Shown here piece after piece: positions 25,560 through 33,467 of a DNA stretch of 64,000 nt. The translations under genes were made by a program, and so were the position numbers. The number at the start of each line of letters is the position of its first letter. Position 1 is the first letter of the stretch. Origin of the DNA: Betaproteobacteria bacterium (lineage in GTDB: Bacteria; Pseudomonadota; Gammaproteobacteria; Burkholderiales; Casimicrobiaceae); contig BOKS01000001.1 of assembly GCA_016861105.1 (NCBI GenBank), positions 496,001 to 560,000 on the forward strand. The letters run 5' to 3'. The notes below the pieces were generated by a model. That model ran no database searches. It worked only from the letters and a program-made list of their open reading frames with translations, and had not been told where the DNA came from.

Positions 25560-26537
25560 CTACCTCCGACGCTTCTCGTAGACGTCCGGATTGACCGTGG
25601 ACGCGCAGCGCTCGCCTCGCAGCACCTGCAGTGCGTTGCGGACCGCCATCGTCGCCGTCCGCTCGCCGGCCTCGATCGTGCCGCCGATGTGCGGCGTGAG
25701 AACGACGTCGTCGCGCCCGAAGAGCGGGTGACGGCCGGGGGGCTCGTTGGCGAACACGTCCAGCGCCGCCCCGGCAATGAGCTTGCGCTCGAGGGCGTCG
25801 AGCAGCGCATCCTCGTCGACGAGCGAGCCCCGTGCCGTGTTGAGGAGGAAGGCGTTGCGCTTCATCGCGGAGAACTGGTCCGGGCCGACGATCGGCGGCG
25901 CGCCGGCAATCGCAGGCACGTGCAAGGACACGATGTCGGCCTCCCGCAGGACGCGCTCGAACGATGCCAGCTCGACCCCGTGTGCCCGCGCGAACGCCTC
26001 GTCCGGAGCGACGTCGTGCGCCATCACGCGCATGTCGAAGGCGGACGCGCGCACCGCGACGGCGCGCCCGATGTTCCCCAGTCCGACCAGGCCAAGCGTC
26101 TTGCCGGCGAGCTCGATGCCGGGTCTTCGCGACCAGTCGCCCGCGAGCAGCGCGGACATGCGCTGCGGAATGCGGCGCGCGAGCGCGATCATCAGGCCGA
26201 GCGCGAGCTCGGCCACGGACACGGCATTGGCGCCGGGCGTGATGGTGACGACGACCCCTGCGCGCGTCGCGGCGTCGACGTCCACGGCGTCGTAGCCGAC
26301 GCCATGCCGCGAGAGGACCTTGAGCGACGGTGCCGCGGCGAAAAGGCGCGCATCGAAGCGCTCGCCACCGGCGATGATCGCGTCGACGTCGCCGACCAGC
26401 GGGACGAGCTCGTCCGTGGTGTAGGGCTCGTCGCGGTCGAGCCTGCGGACCTCGAGACCGGACGACGCGAGCAGCTCGACATGACGGCCGCGCATGCGGT
26501 TCATCGGGGCGAACGTGACCAGCAGCACCTGCTTCAT
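25560..26537 (-). CDS. D-isomer-specific 2-hydroxyacid dehydrogenase
   Basis: A 325-residue NAD(P)-dependent dehydrogenase of the SerA/SlcC-like group. The substrate domain has LKVLSRHGVGYDAVDVDAA. The Rossmann motif is LGLVGLGNIGRAVAVRA. The catalytic triad is intact: Arg in NTARGSLVDE, Glu in ALDVFANEPPG, His in VVLTPHIGGTI. The ACT domains of phosphoglycerate dehydrogenase are absent. It overlaps the Ldh2-type gene by ATGA. Being beside a dehydrogenase of the unrelated Ldh2 fold, it recalls the SlcC/ComC pair that inverts sulfolactate by way of sulfopyruvate; the substrate here is inferred, not shown. Confidence 0.92.
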   Translation of the reverse strand: MKQVLLVTFAPMNRMRGRHVELLASSGLEVRRLDRDEPYTTDELVPLVGDVDAIIAGGERFDARLFAAAPSLKVLSRHGVGYDAVDVDAATRAGVVVTITPGANAVSVAELALGLMIALARRIPQRMSALLAGDWSRRPGIELAGKTLGLVGLGNIGRAVAVRASAFDMRVMAHDVAPDEAFARAHGVELASFERVLREADIVSLHVPAIAGAPPIVGPDQFSAMKRNAFLLNTARGSLVDEDALLDALERKLIAGAALDVFANEPPGRHPLFGRDDVVLTPHIGGTIEAGERTATMAVRNALQVLRGERCASTVNPDVYEKRRR

Positions 26538-27706
26538 GACCGCGCCTCGTCCGCGAGACCGGTTCGCGCCCCGCGCTCCACAGGCATGGGGACGCCGAAG
26601 CGATCGCCGAGTGCGGCCAGGGCGTCGCAGACGCCGGCCGGAAGACGTACACCCTCCCGTGCCGCACGCGCGCGATGCGCCCGCGAATGGTCGCCGGGCA
26701 CCGCGACACCTTCCACGCCGGGCAGGGGCGCCACCGCCCGCGCGGCATCGAGGCAATCGCTGACCAGCGCGCGGTACTCGTCGATGCCGCCGAACGCGTC
26801 GGGATCGATCGCCACGACGATCGCGCCCGCGGCCCGTCCCTTCGCCGGCGCGCCCTCGGCCACCGGTGCGCCGGCGAGCGTCGGATCGCGGTCACCGATC
26901 ATGCAGAGCGCCCCGAGGAGCGCCGAGGCAAGCGCCAGGCCGTAGGCCTTGTGACCCGCGTGCGCGCCGCCCATCGGCAGCACCGCGCCTCCGGAGTAAT
27001 AGGCTTCGGGATCCGTCGAGGCCTCGCCTGCCGCGTCGATCAGGCAGCCGTCGGGCACCCGCGTGCCTGCCGCCCGCGCCAGATGGACCCGGCCGACGGC
27101 TACGCTCGCCATCGACGCATCGAACACAAGCGGTTGCTGCCTTCCGGGAACGCCGATGGCCCACACGTTCGCGCCCATGAAGCGCTCGCGTCCGCCGAAG
27201 GGCGCCACCCCTCCGACGCCGGGCCCGGCCATTCCCACGCTCACGAGGAGGACGAGGCCGTCCGCCTGACAGCGTTCCGCGTATTCGCCCAGCCGTCCCA
27301 CGTGCGTCGAGCGTCGGACGGCCGCGCACGCCACCCCGTGCGCGCGCGCGCGCACCGTGACGAGCGACACCGCGTGCGACATCGAGAAATGGCCGAAGCC
27401 GCGACATCCGTCGACCAGCAGCGTGGCACCGCCGTCGCGCACGAGCCGGGGACGGGCGGACGGAAGCAGTTCTCCGCGGGCAATCTGTGCGAAGTACTGC
27501 GGCAACCGCAACACGCCGTGCGAGCCGTACCCGGACATGTCGGATCGCACGAGATGCCGCGCCACTTCGACGGCCACGTCCGCGTCGGTGCCTGCGGCCC
27601 GCAGCAGGCGCTCCACGAACGTGGTCAGCCCCTCGCAGTCGAAGGCACGTGACGCACGCGGCACGCCGGGCGCCGATGCCGGAGTGGCCTTCGCCGCTGC
27701 GCTCAT
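26534..27706 (-). CDS. Malate/L-lactate/sulfolactate dehydrogenase family (Ldh2) oxidoreductase
   Basis: A 390-residue NAD(P)-dependent dehydrogenase of the Ldh2 family (members include ComC sulfolactate, ureidoglycolate and malate dehydrogenases). Typical motifs are SDMSGYGSHGVLRLPQY, GFGHFSMSHAV, RRSTHVGRLGEYAERC and HAGHKAYGLALASALLGAL. The Met at 27706 overlaps the stop of the GntR gene (ATGA), and the next gene overlaps its stop. It carries about 30 residues more N-terminal sequence than is usual. Together with the next gene it provides two dehydrogenases of opposite fold and probably opposite stereospecificity. Confidence 0.92.
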   Translation of the reverse strand: MSAAAKATPASAPGVPRASRAFDCEGLTTFVERLLRAAGTDADVAVEVARHLVRSDMSGYGSHGVLRLPQYFAQIARGELLPSARPRLVRDGGATLLVDGCRGFGHFSMSHAVSLVTVRARAHGVACAAVRRSTHVGRLGEYAERCQADGLVLLVSVGMAGPGVGGVAPFGGRERFMGANVWAIGVPGRQQPLVFDASMASVAVGRVHLARAAGTRVPDGCLIDAAGEASTDPEAYYSGGAVLPMGGAHAGHKAYGLALASALLGALCMIGDRDPTLAGAPVAEGAPAKGRAAGAIVVAIDPDAFGGIDEYRALVSDCLDAARAVAPLPGVEGVAVPGDHSRAHRARAAREGVRLPAGVCDALAALGDRFGVPMPVERGARTGLADEARS

Positions 27707-28446
27707 CCGAGACCGATGTCGACCAGCACCTGGCGCGTGAAAGCCCGCGCGGCGAGGCGCGCCGAATCCGAATCGCCGGCGAGGATCGCGTCCACCAGGC
27801 GGCCGATCAGGGGCTCCGTACGTGCCCCGGCGGTCCGCTTCATCGCGTCGTAGACGAAGATCCGCGACTTCAGCATCGTCTGATGCCAGATCTCGCTGAT
27901 GTAGCGATTGCGCGCCACCGCGAGCACCCACTCAGTCGTGTCCCCGGTCACCGGGGGCTGGTGACCGGCTCGTGAAGCGGCGAACTTGCGCCGCAGTGTC
28001 GCGCGAAGGACTTCCGCTGAACGTCGATCGTCGTCATCGACACGCGACGCCGCGAGCTCCGCGGCCCGCTCGAGCAGTGCGCCGCGCAGCTCGAAGAGCG
28101 CGACGACGTCCTCGCGCGTGTGCTCGACGACGCGGACGCCCTGCCACGGCGCGCGCGTCGCGAGCCCGCGCGCGACCAGCTGCTGGAGCGCCTCGCGGAT
28201 CGGGCCGTTCGAGAAGCCGAACTCCTCCTGCAATTCCGCCTCGCGGATGCGCTGACCCTGCGCGTAGGTGCCGTTCACGACGCGCTCGACGAGAACGTCC
28301 ACGAGCCATGCCGCCCGCGAGAACGTCGCAGGCCGCGGTGCGCGAACGTCGCGCATCCGGGCGACGTTGCGCGCCGCGGGTACGCGCCGGCGGCGCGACT
28401 GTTCGTCGCCGTGCGGTGAAGGCGGAACCGACATTCGGTCGGACAC
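27703..28446 (-). CDS. GntR family (FadR/FCD) transcriptional regulator
   Basis: A 247-residue regulator. The winged helix (residues about 45 to 110) reads AAWLVDVLVERVVNGTYAQG, IREAELQEEFGFSNGPIREA and LATRAPWQGVRVVE. The FCD ligand domain (about 120 to 240) follows with LFELRGALLERAAELAA and AIAGDSDSARLAARAF-like helices. The start at 28446 gives a 40-residue basic extension; Met 5 (28434) is also possible. It is the first gene of the hydroxyacid operon and overlaps the next gene. An ATTAAACATTAAT inverted repeat 35 bases upstream of its start is a likely operator or promoter element. Confidence 0.9.
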   Translation of the reverse strand: MSDRMSVPPSPHGDEQSRRRRVPAARNVARMRDVRAPRPATFSRAAWLVDVLVERVVNGTYAQGQRIREAELQEEFGFSNGPIREALQQLVARGLATRAPWQGVRVVEHTREDVVALFELRGALLERAAELAASRVDDDDRRSAEVLRATLRRKFAASRAGHQPPVTGDTTEWVLAVARNRYISEIWHQTMLKSRIFVYDAMKRTAGARTEPLIGRLVDAILAGDSDSARLAARAFTRQVLVDIGLG

Positions 28447-28480
28447 CCCGGATCCCTCGCGACGGTGGATGGCGGCAATG

Positions 28481-28493
28481 ATTAAACATTAAT
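28481..28493. promoter_or_regulatory. AT-rich inverted repeat upstream of the GntR operon
   Basis: ATTAAACATTAAT is a perfect inverted repeat with 5-base arms and a 3-base centre, 35 to 47 bases before the GntR start. It is strikingly AT-rich in this GC-rich window. Its place fits a -10 region, a GntR autoregulatory site, or both. Confidence 0.45.
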
Positions 28494-28599
28494 AACGCGC
28501 CGCGCGTCAAGCCGCGCCGTGCCCGCTGCGTAGGCCCTGGCGCGACGGGACTGGGCGGTGAGGCGCGCTCTCGTTGGCGAAAGCGCGCCGGCGTGCGGC

Positions 28600-29388
28600 C
28601 TAGACCCTCGGCTCCCCGCGGCCGTTCACGGTGAGCGTCGGCCCGGGATCGAACGCGAGTTGCGCGCGGTATTCGCGCCCGCGGAAGACGTAACTCACGT
28701 CCCAGTACTGCACCTGCCCGGACCCGGGCACCACCTCGCAGCGCTGGACGTCGTACGCGTAGCCGCCCCGCCCCGCCTGGGCACCGACCGCGGCCCCGCC
28801 GATCGCGCCCAGCGCCGTGGCGACGTCGCGTCCGCTGCCGCCGCCGATCTGGTGACCGAGGACGCCGCCGATGACGCCACCGATGATCGCGCCGGGCACG
28901 TTCGGCTGGCCGCGCGGCACATGCTGGCGGTCGACCCAGCAGCGCTGCTCCGGCGGACCGACGACCGCGCGCACGAAGGTGACGTCGGCCTGGTAGAGCC
29001 GCTCCCCGTGACGCGGGTAGTAGCCGTACGCCGGCGCCGCCGGGGGCGGGACCGCATACACCGGCGTGGGCCGTCCGCCCGCCGGACGCACCGACGAGAT
29101 GCGGTTGTCGAGGCCCATCGAGGCGAGCGTCGGATACTGGCCGCGGCGGAGCACGACGCAGCGCCCGCCGAAGCCCGCGTGCTCGCACACCTCCCAGCGT
29201 CCGCGCTCGACGATGGCCGACGACGCGCGGTCGTTGAAGCCTGAGCGTGCGAGGTTCGCGTCGGTCCCGCCGACGCTGTAGGCGCGGCCGCTGAAGCCGT
29301 GCTGCGAATAGAAGGTCACCTGCGCGTGCGCCACGGGCAGCGCGAGGGCCGCTGCACTGGCGGCCACGAGGGTCAGCGTGCGGATCAT
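28600..29388 (-). CDS. Exported beta/gamma-crystallin plus glycine-zipper protein
   Basis: A 262-residue secreted protein joining two modules. After a signal peptide (TLTLVAASAAALALPVAHA) comes a beta/gamma-crystallin-like domain: VTFYSQHGFSGRAYSVGG, GRWEVCEHAGFGGRCVVLRR and SMGLDNRISSVRPA. After a Pro/Tyr-rich linker there is an RcpL/SlyB-like glycine zipper: GAIIGGVIGGVLGHQIGGGS and ALGAIGGAAVGAQAG. The tail reads CEVVPGSGQVQYWDVSYVFR. Crystallin domains often bind calcium, and glycine-zipper domains associate with the outer membrane. A single gene with no clear operon. The Met at 29388 is followed by the leader and preceded by GGAAGC. Confidence 0.85.
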   Translation of the reverse strand: MIRTLTLVAASAAALALPVAHAQVTFYSQHGFSGRAYSVGGTDANLARSGFNDRASSAIVERGRWEVCEHAGFGGRCVVLRRGQYPTLASMGLDNRISSVRPAGGRPTPVYAVPPPAAPAYGYYPRHGERLYQADVTFVRAVVGPPEQRCWVDRQHVPRGQPNVPGAIIGGVIGGVLGHQIGGGSGRDVATALGAIGGAAVGAQAGRGGYAYDVQRCEVVPGSGQVQYWDVSYVFRGREYRAQLAFDPGPTLTVNGRGEPRV

Positions 29389-29557
29389 GCTTCCTCCGAC
29401 GTCGCGGCCGTCGGGAGACGGCCGTCCTCGTCCCGTAACGGCCGCCGGAGAGAGGTGGTTTACCTGCGCCGCCCCCGCCCGACCGTCGGCTGGTGACAAA
29501 ATGCTTCAGGCTTCGCGGCAGCGGCGCGGCATCCCCCGGCCCGCCCGGCGTCGCCGT

Positions 29558-30508
29558 TCAGATGAGGACCAGCCGCCGGCCGGGGTAGTCGATCGCGTAA
29601 CGGCGCGAGGCCAGGAGTTCGCTGCCGATGGCGCCGTCCTGCTGCAGCCGCGGCGCGTCGCCGCGGCGTACGAAGCGGGGCCGCACGCCGTCGAAGCGCG
29701 CGCCGCCGACGTCGACGGCGAGCGCGGGGCCGGTGCGCACCTCGCGCAGGCCGCCGACGAAGCACGATGTCGACGCCTCGCCGTCGGCAGGCATCGGCAG
29801 CGCCTCGTGGCTGCCGGCGACGAGCGACAGCGCGCTGTTCATGCCGGTGTCGAGGTGCATGCGCCGCGCGAGCGTCGCGCCGGCGGGCAGCGCCAGCGTC
29901 GCCTCGACGAAGGGATGGCCGTCACGGAAATGCAGCGGGACGACGGCGGCGCCTTCCGGCGGGCGCCAGCGCGCGGGGTCGTGCAACCGCACGCGGCGAG
30001 CCGGCGGATCCACTTCGACCACGAAGCGGCGGAACAGGTCCGCGCCGATGACGCCGGCGAAGTCGAGCGCGCGGTAGCGTTCGGGACAGGCGAGCGCAGC
30101 CTCCGGAAGCACGACGGCCGTCAGCCCGGACAGGTCGACGTCGCCGAACGCGAGCGAGGTCCCCGGCTGCAGCGCGCCGACCGGCACGGCCGGATCGTCC
30201 GCCGGGCCGAGCTTCCGCGCGCGCGTCGAATCGAGGGCCAGCGCCGCCGTGCGCGCTCCGTCGATCAGCACTGTCACCGGCGCACCGGTGTCGAGCACGA
30301 AGTCGACGTCGGCCTTCCCGTTCACGCGACCGGTGAGCAGCACGATGCCGCCGCGGCCCTCGCGGTAGGCGAGTTCGACCGGAAGCGCCGAGTGCACCGC
30401 CACCACGGGCTCGGGAAAGCCCAGCAGCAGCGACAGCGTGTCGCATCCCGCCATCGCGACCGCCACGAACGCGAGCGTCGCGCCGCGTCCCCATCGATCG
30501 ATCGCCAT
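29558..30508 (-). CDS. Retropepsin-like aspartic protease lipoprotein with two DTG motifs
   Basis: A 316-residue predicted lipoprotein (leader ending AVAMAGC, with Cys as lipid site). Two aspartic-protease-like halves follow: DVDFVLDTGAPVTVLIDGA (about residue 80) and RRMHLDTGMNSALSLVAG (about residue 215). Each half has a later hydrophobic GxxL-type stretch (GVIGADLFRRFVVEVD, GAIGSELLASRRYAIDYPG). Retropepsins normally have one DTG per chain and work as dimers; here the duplication would give a pepsin-like single-chain enzyme. GGAGG lies upstream of the ATG at 30508. Likely periplasmic, tethered to a membrane. Confidence 0.85.
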   Translation of the reverse strand: MAIDRWGRGATLAFVAVAMAGCDTLSLLLGFPEPVVAVHSALPVELAYREGRGGIVLLTGRVNGKADVDFVLDTGAPVTVLIDGARTAALALDSTRARKLGPADDPAVPVGALQPGTSLAFGDVDLSGLTAVVLPEAALACPERYRALDFAGVIGADLFRRFVVEVDPPARRVRLHDPARWRPPEGAAVVPLHFRDGHPFVEATLALPAGATLARRMHLDTGMNSALSLVAGSHEALPMPADGEASTSCFVGGLREVRTGPALAVDVGGARFDGVRPRFVRRGDAPRLQQDGAIGSELLASRRYAIDYPGRRLVLI

Positions 30509-30625
30509 CGTGCTAGCCTCCGTCCGCACCGCGCGGTCGCCCGGTTGGATGCTCGCGTCGCGCGGGCCGGATTCACCGCCGGCCGCGCATCGCGCGCAGG
30601 GAGGGCGCGGTACGCCGCCGCGCCG

Positions 30626-31003
30626 TCAGCCGCGGACGGCGTGCTCCTCGAGGATGCTCAGCGGGATCACGGCCAGCGTCTCCTCGTGCGTGGCCTCCAG
30701 CACGACGGGCGGTGCGACGCCCGCCTCGTAGGCGCGGCGCCACCAGCCGGCGCAGACGCACCAGCGGTCGCCCGGGGCGAGGCCCGGGAATCCGAACTCG
30801 GGGACCGGCGTCACCAGGTCGTTGCCCTCGCGGCGGGCGAAGGCCAGGAACTCGCGCGTGACCTGCGCGCAGACGACGTGCAGGCCCACGTCGTCCGGGC
30901 CGGTGTTGCAGCACCCGTCCCGGAAGAACCCGGTGCGGGGCGACATCGAGCAGGGGGCGAGCCGTCCGCCGAGGACGTTGCGGTCGTCGTCGCGCGCGGT
31001 CAA
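30626..31003 (-). CDS. DUF2237 family protein
   Basis: A 125-residue protein that matches DUF2237 nearly end to end: RNVLGGRLAPCSMSPRTGF, RDGCCNTGPDDVGLHVVCAQ, PEFGFPGLAPGDRWCVCAG and VAPPVVLEATHEETL. The many conserved Cys (a CC pair and CVC) suggest metal or disulfide use. No ATG precedes the conserved core, so a TTG at 31003 (6 bases after GAAGAGG) is the best start; the longer open frame upstream is out of character. Function of the family is unknown. Confidence 0.87.
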   Translation of the reverse strand: MTARDDDRNVLGGRLAPCSMSPRTGFFRDGCCNTGPDDVGLHVVCAQVTREFLAFARREGNDLVTPVPEFGFPGLAPGDRWCVCAGWWRRAYEAGVAPPVVLEATHEETLAVIPLSILEEHAVRG

Positions 31004-31175
31004 GGGCGCCTCTTCGCAGGGATGGGCCTCGCATTCTACGCGGCCGGCCCGCGCGCCGGCCGCCGCATGCGGGTTTTCCCGGAGTCCCCAACCGTCCAGC
31101 CGGAGGGTAGCATCCGCGTCCTCGGGTCGCGGCCGCCGCGAGGCGGGCGTGTGCCCCCATTCCGAGGAGATCCCG

Positions 31176-31673
31176 ATGGTCCGTCCCGCCGTCCTCGCCC
31201 CGCTCGCGTTCGCGGTGGCCGCCGTCGCCGCGCACGCGCAGCCGAGCAACAGTCCCGAGCAGGCGCAGCGCGCGATCAACCCGTATGTCTACATGATGGA
31301 CAAGGCCGGGCACAAGGTGCTCGTCTCGACGCAGTTCTGGCGCAACGACCTCAAGTACGACGACCGCTCGTTCCACCGCTTCCTCGAGGTCCTCGCGCAG
31401 CTCGAGAAGCGCGGCTTCCACAAGAACGACAAGGCGACGATCGAGTCCTGGGACAAGCCGCAGCCCTTCTCTCGCTGCTTCGTGTACCTCGAGGACCTGC
31501 AGTCGGGACGCGCGACCAAGAGCGGCATCACCAGCGGCACGCGCGTCTGGTGCACCGAGACCGGCATCTCGGAGATCGAGATCCGCAACTCGGACAGCCC
31601 CAAGCACGTCGCGGAGATCATGCAGCGCTTCGACATGATGTTCGACAAGTCGAGGAAGGCGGTGCAGAAGTAG
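31176..31673 (+). CDS. Small exported protein of unknown function
   Basis: A 165-residue protein with a signal peptide (MVRPAVLAPLAFAVAAVAA, cleavage after AHA). It then has a soluble, charged domain (INPYVYMMDKAGHKVLVSTQ, WRNDLKYDDRSFHRFLEVLA, CFVYLEDLQSG, RVWCTETGISEIEIRNSD). GAGGAGA lies upstream of the ATG. Two Cys could form a disulfide. No family was recognised. It is transcribed away from DUF2237 and toward the AEC transporter. Confidence 0.75.
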   Translation: MVRPAVLAPLAFAVAAVAAHAQPSNSPEQAQRAINPYVYMMDKAGHKVLVSTQFWRNDLKYDDRSFHRFLEVLAQLEKRGFHKNDKATIESWDKPQPFSRCFVYLEDLQSGRATKSGITSGTRVWCTETGISEIEIRNSDSPKHVAEIMQRFDMMFDKSRKAVQK

Positions 31674-31699
31674 CGCGGATCCCGGGGACGTCCGGTCGC

Positions 31700-31755
31700 C
31701 CGCGCGGCGGCGGGGGCCGAGGCGCCGCGGCGCCTGCAGCCGCCGCCGCGGGAAC
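31700..31755. terminator. GC-rich hairpin between convergent genes
   Basis: GGCGCCGCGGCGCC at 31721 to 31734 is a perfect inverted repeat, flanked by roughly complementary GCGGCGG and CCGCCGC arms. It sits between the stop codons of two converging genes. No T-tract is present, so it is only a candidate bidirectional stop or stabiliser. Confidence 0.35.
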
Positions 31756-31793
31756 GTGACGTCCGGGTCGTCGCGCCGTGCGCGCGACCCGCG

Positions 31794-32744
31794 TCAGCGC
31801 AGCAGCGTCACGATCCCCGAGAACGTCAGGAACGCGAGCGCCGTCGAGACGAGGATGATGCGCGCGACGCGGCCGTTGTCCGCGCCGAAGCGCTCGGCGA
31901 GCATCGCGACGTTCGATGCCGAAGGCAGCGCCGCGCAGAGCACCATCACCTGCAGCGCGAAGCGGTCGAGCGGCACGCCCAGCCCGATCGCGGAGCGCCC
32001 CATCACGTAGACCAGAAGCGGGTGCAGCAGGAGCTTCATCAGCGCGACCGCGACGTCGTTCGTCACGGTCGTGCGCGGGGCGCTCTCGAGGCGCGAGCGC
32101 GCCAGCACGGCGCCGATCGTGAACAGCGCCGCAGGCGAGGCGGCGTCCGCGAGCAGGCCCACGGTCTGCTCGACCGGCCTGGGGACGGCGACGCCGAGCG
32201 CGTAGGTCGCCACCCCGAGCAGGATCGCCCACGGCAGCGGATTGCCCGCCACGCCGCGCAGGACGCGCGCAACGGCCGACGGCGCGCCGCCTTCGCGCGT
32301 GCCGAGCCGCGAGAGCGCGATGCACGTCGACGACGTGAACACCAAATCGACGAGGATCGTCACGATCGCCGGCGCGGCGGCCCGCGGGCCGAGCAGCGCC
32401 ACCAGCAGCGGCACGCCGAGATAGCCGGTGTTGGAGAACGACGCGACCAGCGCGCCGAACGCCGCGTCGTTCCAGCCGATGCGCCCGCCCAGCGTCACGG
32501 CGACGGTGAACGCGATCAGCACGGCTGCGCAGAAGACCCAGACGCCGACCACCGCGCCATTCAGGTAGTCGGTGATCGGCGTGGTCGCGCCGAACCGGTA
32601 GAGCATGCACGGCAGCGCGAAGTACAGGACGAACGCGTTGAGCCCGGGGATCGCGGCCAGCGGCAGCCAGCGACGGTGCGTGGCGACGAAGCCCGCGAGG
32701 ACCAGCGCGAAGAACGGGAACGTCGCGAGGAGGACCGCCGCCAC
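31794..32744 (-). CDS. AEC (auxin efflux carrier) family transporter
   Basis: A 316-residue inner-membrane protein with about ten hydrophobic helices in two inverted halves. Typical AEC stretches are LNAFVLYFALPCMLYRFG, FGALVASFSNTGYLGVPLLV, ADAASPAALFTIGAVLA and LCAALPSASNVAMLAERF. Bacterial members export malate, malonate or other carboxylates, but the substrate cannot be read from sequence. Length is normal (about 300 to 320). It is followed, 16 bases upstream on the map, by the end of the Mrr-like gene on the same strand. Confidence 0.93.
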   Translation of the reverse strand: MAAVLLATFPFFALVLAGFVATHRRWLPLAAIPGLNAFVLYFALPCMLYRFGATTPITDYLNGAVVGVWVFCAAVLIAFTVAVTLGGRIGWNDAAFGALVASFSNTGYLGVPLLVALLGPRAAAPAIVTILVDLVFTSSTCIALSRLGTREGGAPSAVARVLRGVAGNPLPWAILLGVATYALGVAVPRPVEQTVGLLADAASPAALFTIGAVLARSRLESAPRTTVTNDVAVALMKLLLHPLLVYVMGRSAIGLGVPLDRFALQVMVLCAALPSASNVAMLAERFGADNGRVARIILVSTALAFLTFSGIVTLLR

Positions 32745-32760
32745 GGCCGGACGCGCGCGG

Positions 32761-33336
32761 TCAGCGGCGCGCGGCGGCGGGGACGAGCCTCGCGAGGTCG
32801 GCGCCGGCGACGATGCGGATGCGCTGCTCGGCGGCGAAGGCGCGCGCCGGATCGGTGAGCTCGCCGAGCGTCACCCACGCCGCCTCCTGCGCGCCGCGCG
32901 CCTCCTTCGTCCTGACGAGCTCGCGCAGCGGCTCGACGCCCGTGCGCGCCGCCTTCCAGCGCTTCGCGCCCACCACCGTCACGCGCCCTTCCCTGGCGAG
33001 CTCGAAGTCGGCAGCACCGGCCGTGCGCGTCACGACGAAGCCCTGCGTCTGCCAGGCGCTCTCCAGCGCGGTCGCGAACGCCGGCCACGCCATCGCGCGC
33101 GCCGCGTCGAGCGCGCGCCCGACGCTCGCCGTCGACGGCGCGCGCAGCCGCTTGTAGCCGGTCCACAGCGCGATCGCGGCGAACGGCAGCGCGCCGAACG
33201 CGCCGGCGAGCCGGAAGTCGGGCGGAAGGAAGGCCTGCGCGATCGCGACGAGCCCGGCGGCGATCGCCGCGCTGATCCACCACGGCGAGCGCAGCAGCAC
33301 CGCGAACAACGAGTTCTCCGCCATCTTCCACTTCAT
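32761..33336 (-). CDS. Membrane-anchored Mrr-like (restriction-endonuclease fold) protein
   Basis: A 191-residue protein. Two hydrophobic segments (about residues 17 to 60: WWISAAIAAGLVAIAQAFL and GALPFAAIALWTGYK) precede an Mrr-like domain: WPAFATALESAWQTQGFVVT, AADFELAREGRVTVVGAKRW, WVTLGELTDPARAFAAEQRI. The usual catalytic pattern of this fold is D...QxK; here Asp is present, but the Gln position appears to be Gly in VVGAKRW. The gene may therefore be inactive as a nuclease or use another site. No methyltransferase is nearby. The start MKWKMAENSLF is typical of the betaproteobacterial family. Confidence 0.8.
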   Translation of the reverse strand: MKWKMAENSLFAVLLRSPWWISAAIAAGLVAIAQAFLPPDFRLAGAFGALPFAAIALWTGYKRLRAPSTASVGRALDAARAMAWPAFATALESAWQTQGFVVTRTAGAADFELAREGRVTVVGAKRWKAARTGVEPLRELVRTKEARGAQEAAWVTLGELTDPARAFAAEQRIRIVAGADLARLVPAAARR

Positions 33337-33467
33337 GCCCGGCTCCAGGGACGCGGCCGGACACACCGGCCGCGCGAGTATAGTCGACGGCCGTACGAGG
33401 GCCGTGCGGCGCGGGATGCAAGCGGCGCGCGGCGAGCGGACGCGCTGGCCGCGCGCCGCCGAAGCCG

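Noticed and set aside
31004-31279. N-terminal extension of the DUF2237 gene
   Set aside because: The added sequence is Ala/Arg-rich and overlaps the leader region of the divergent gene; the family begins at RNVLGG, so a TTG at 31003 was preferred.
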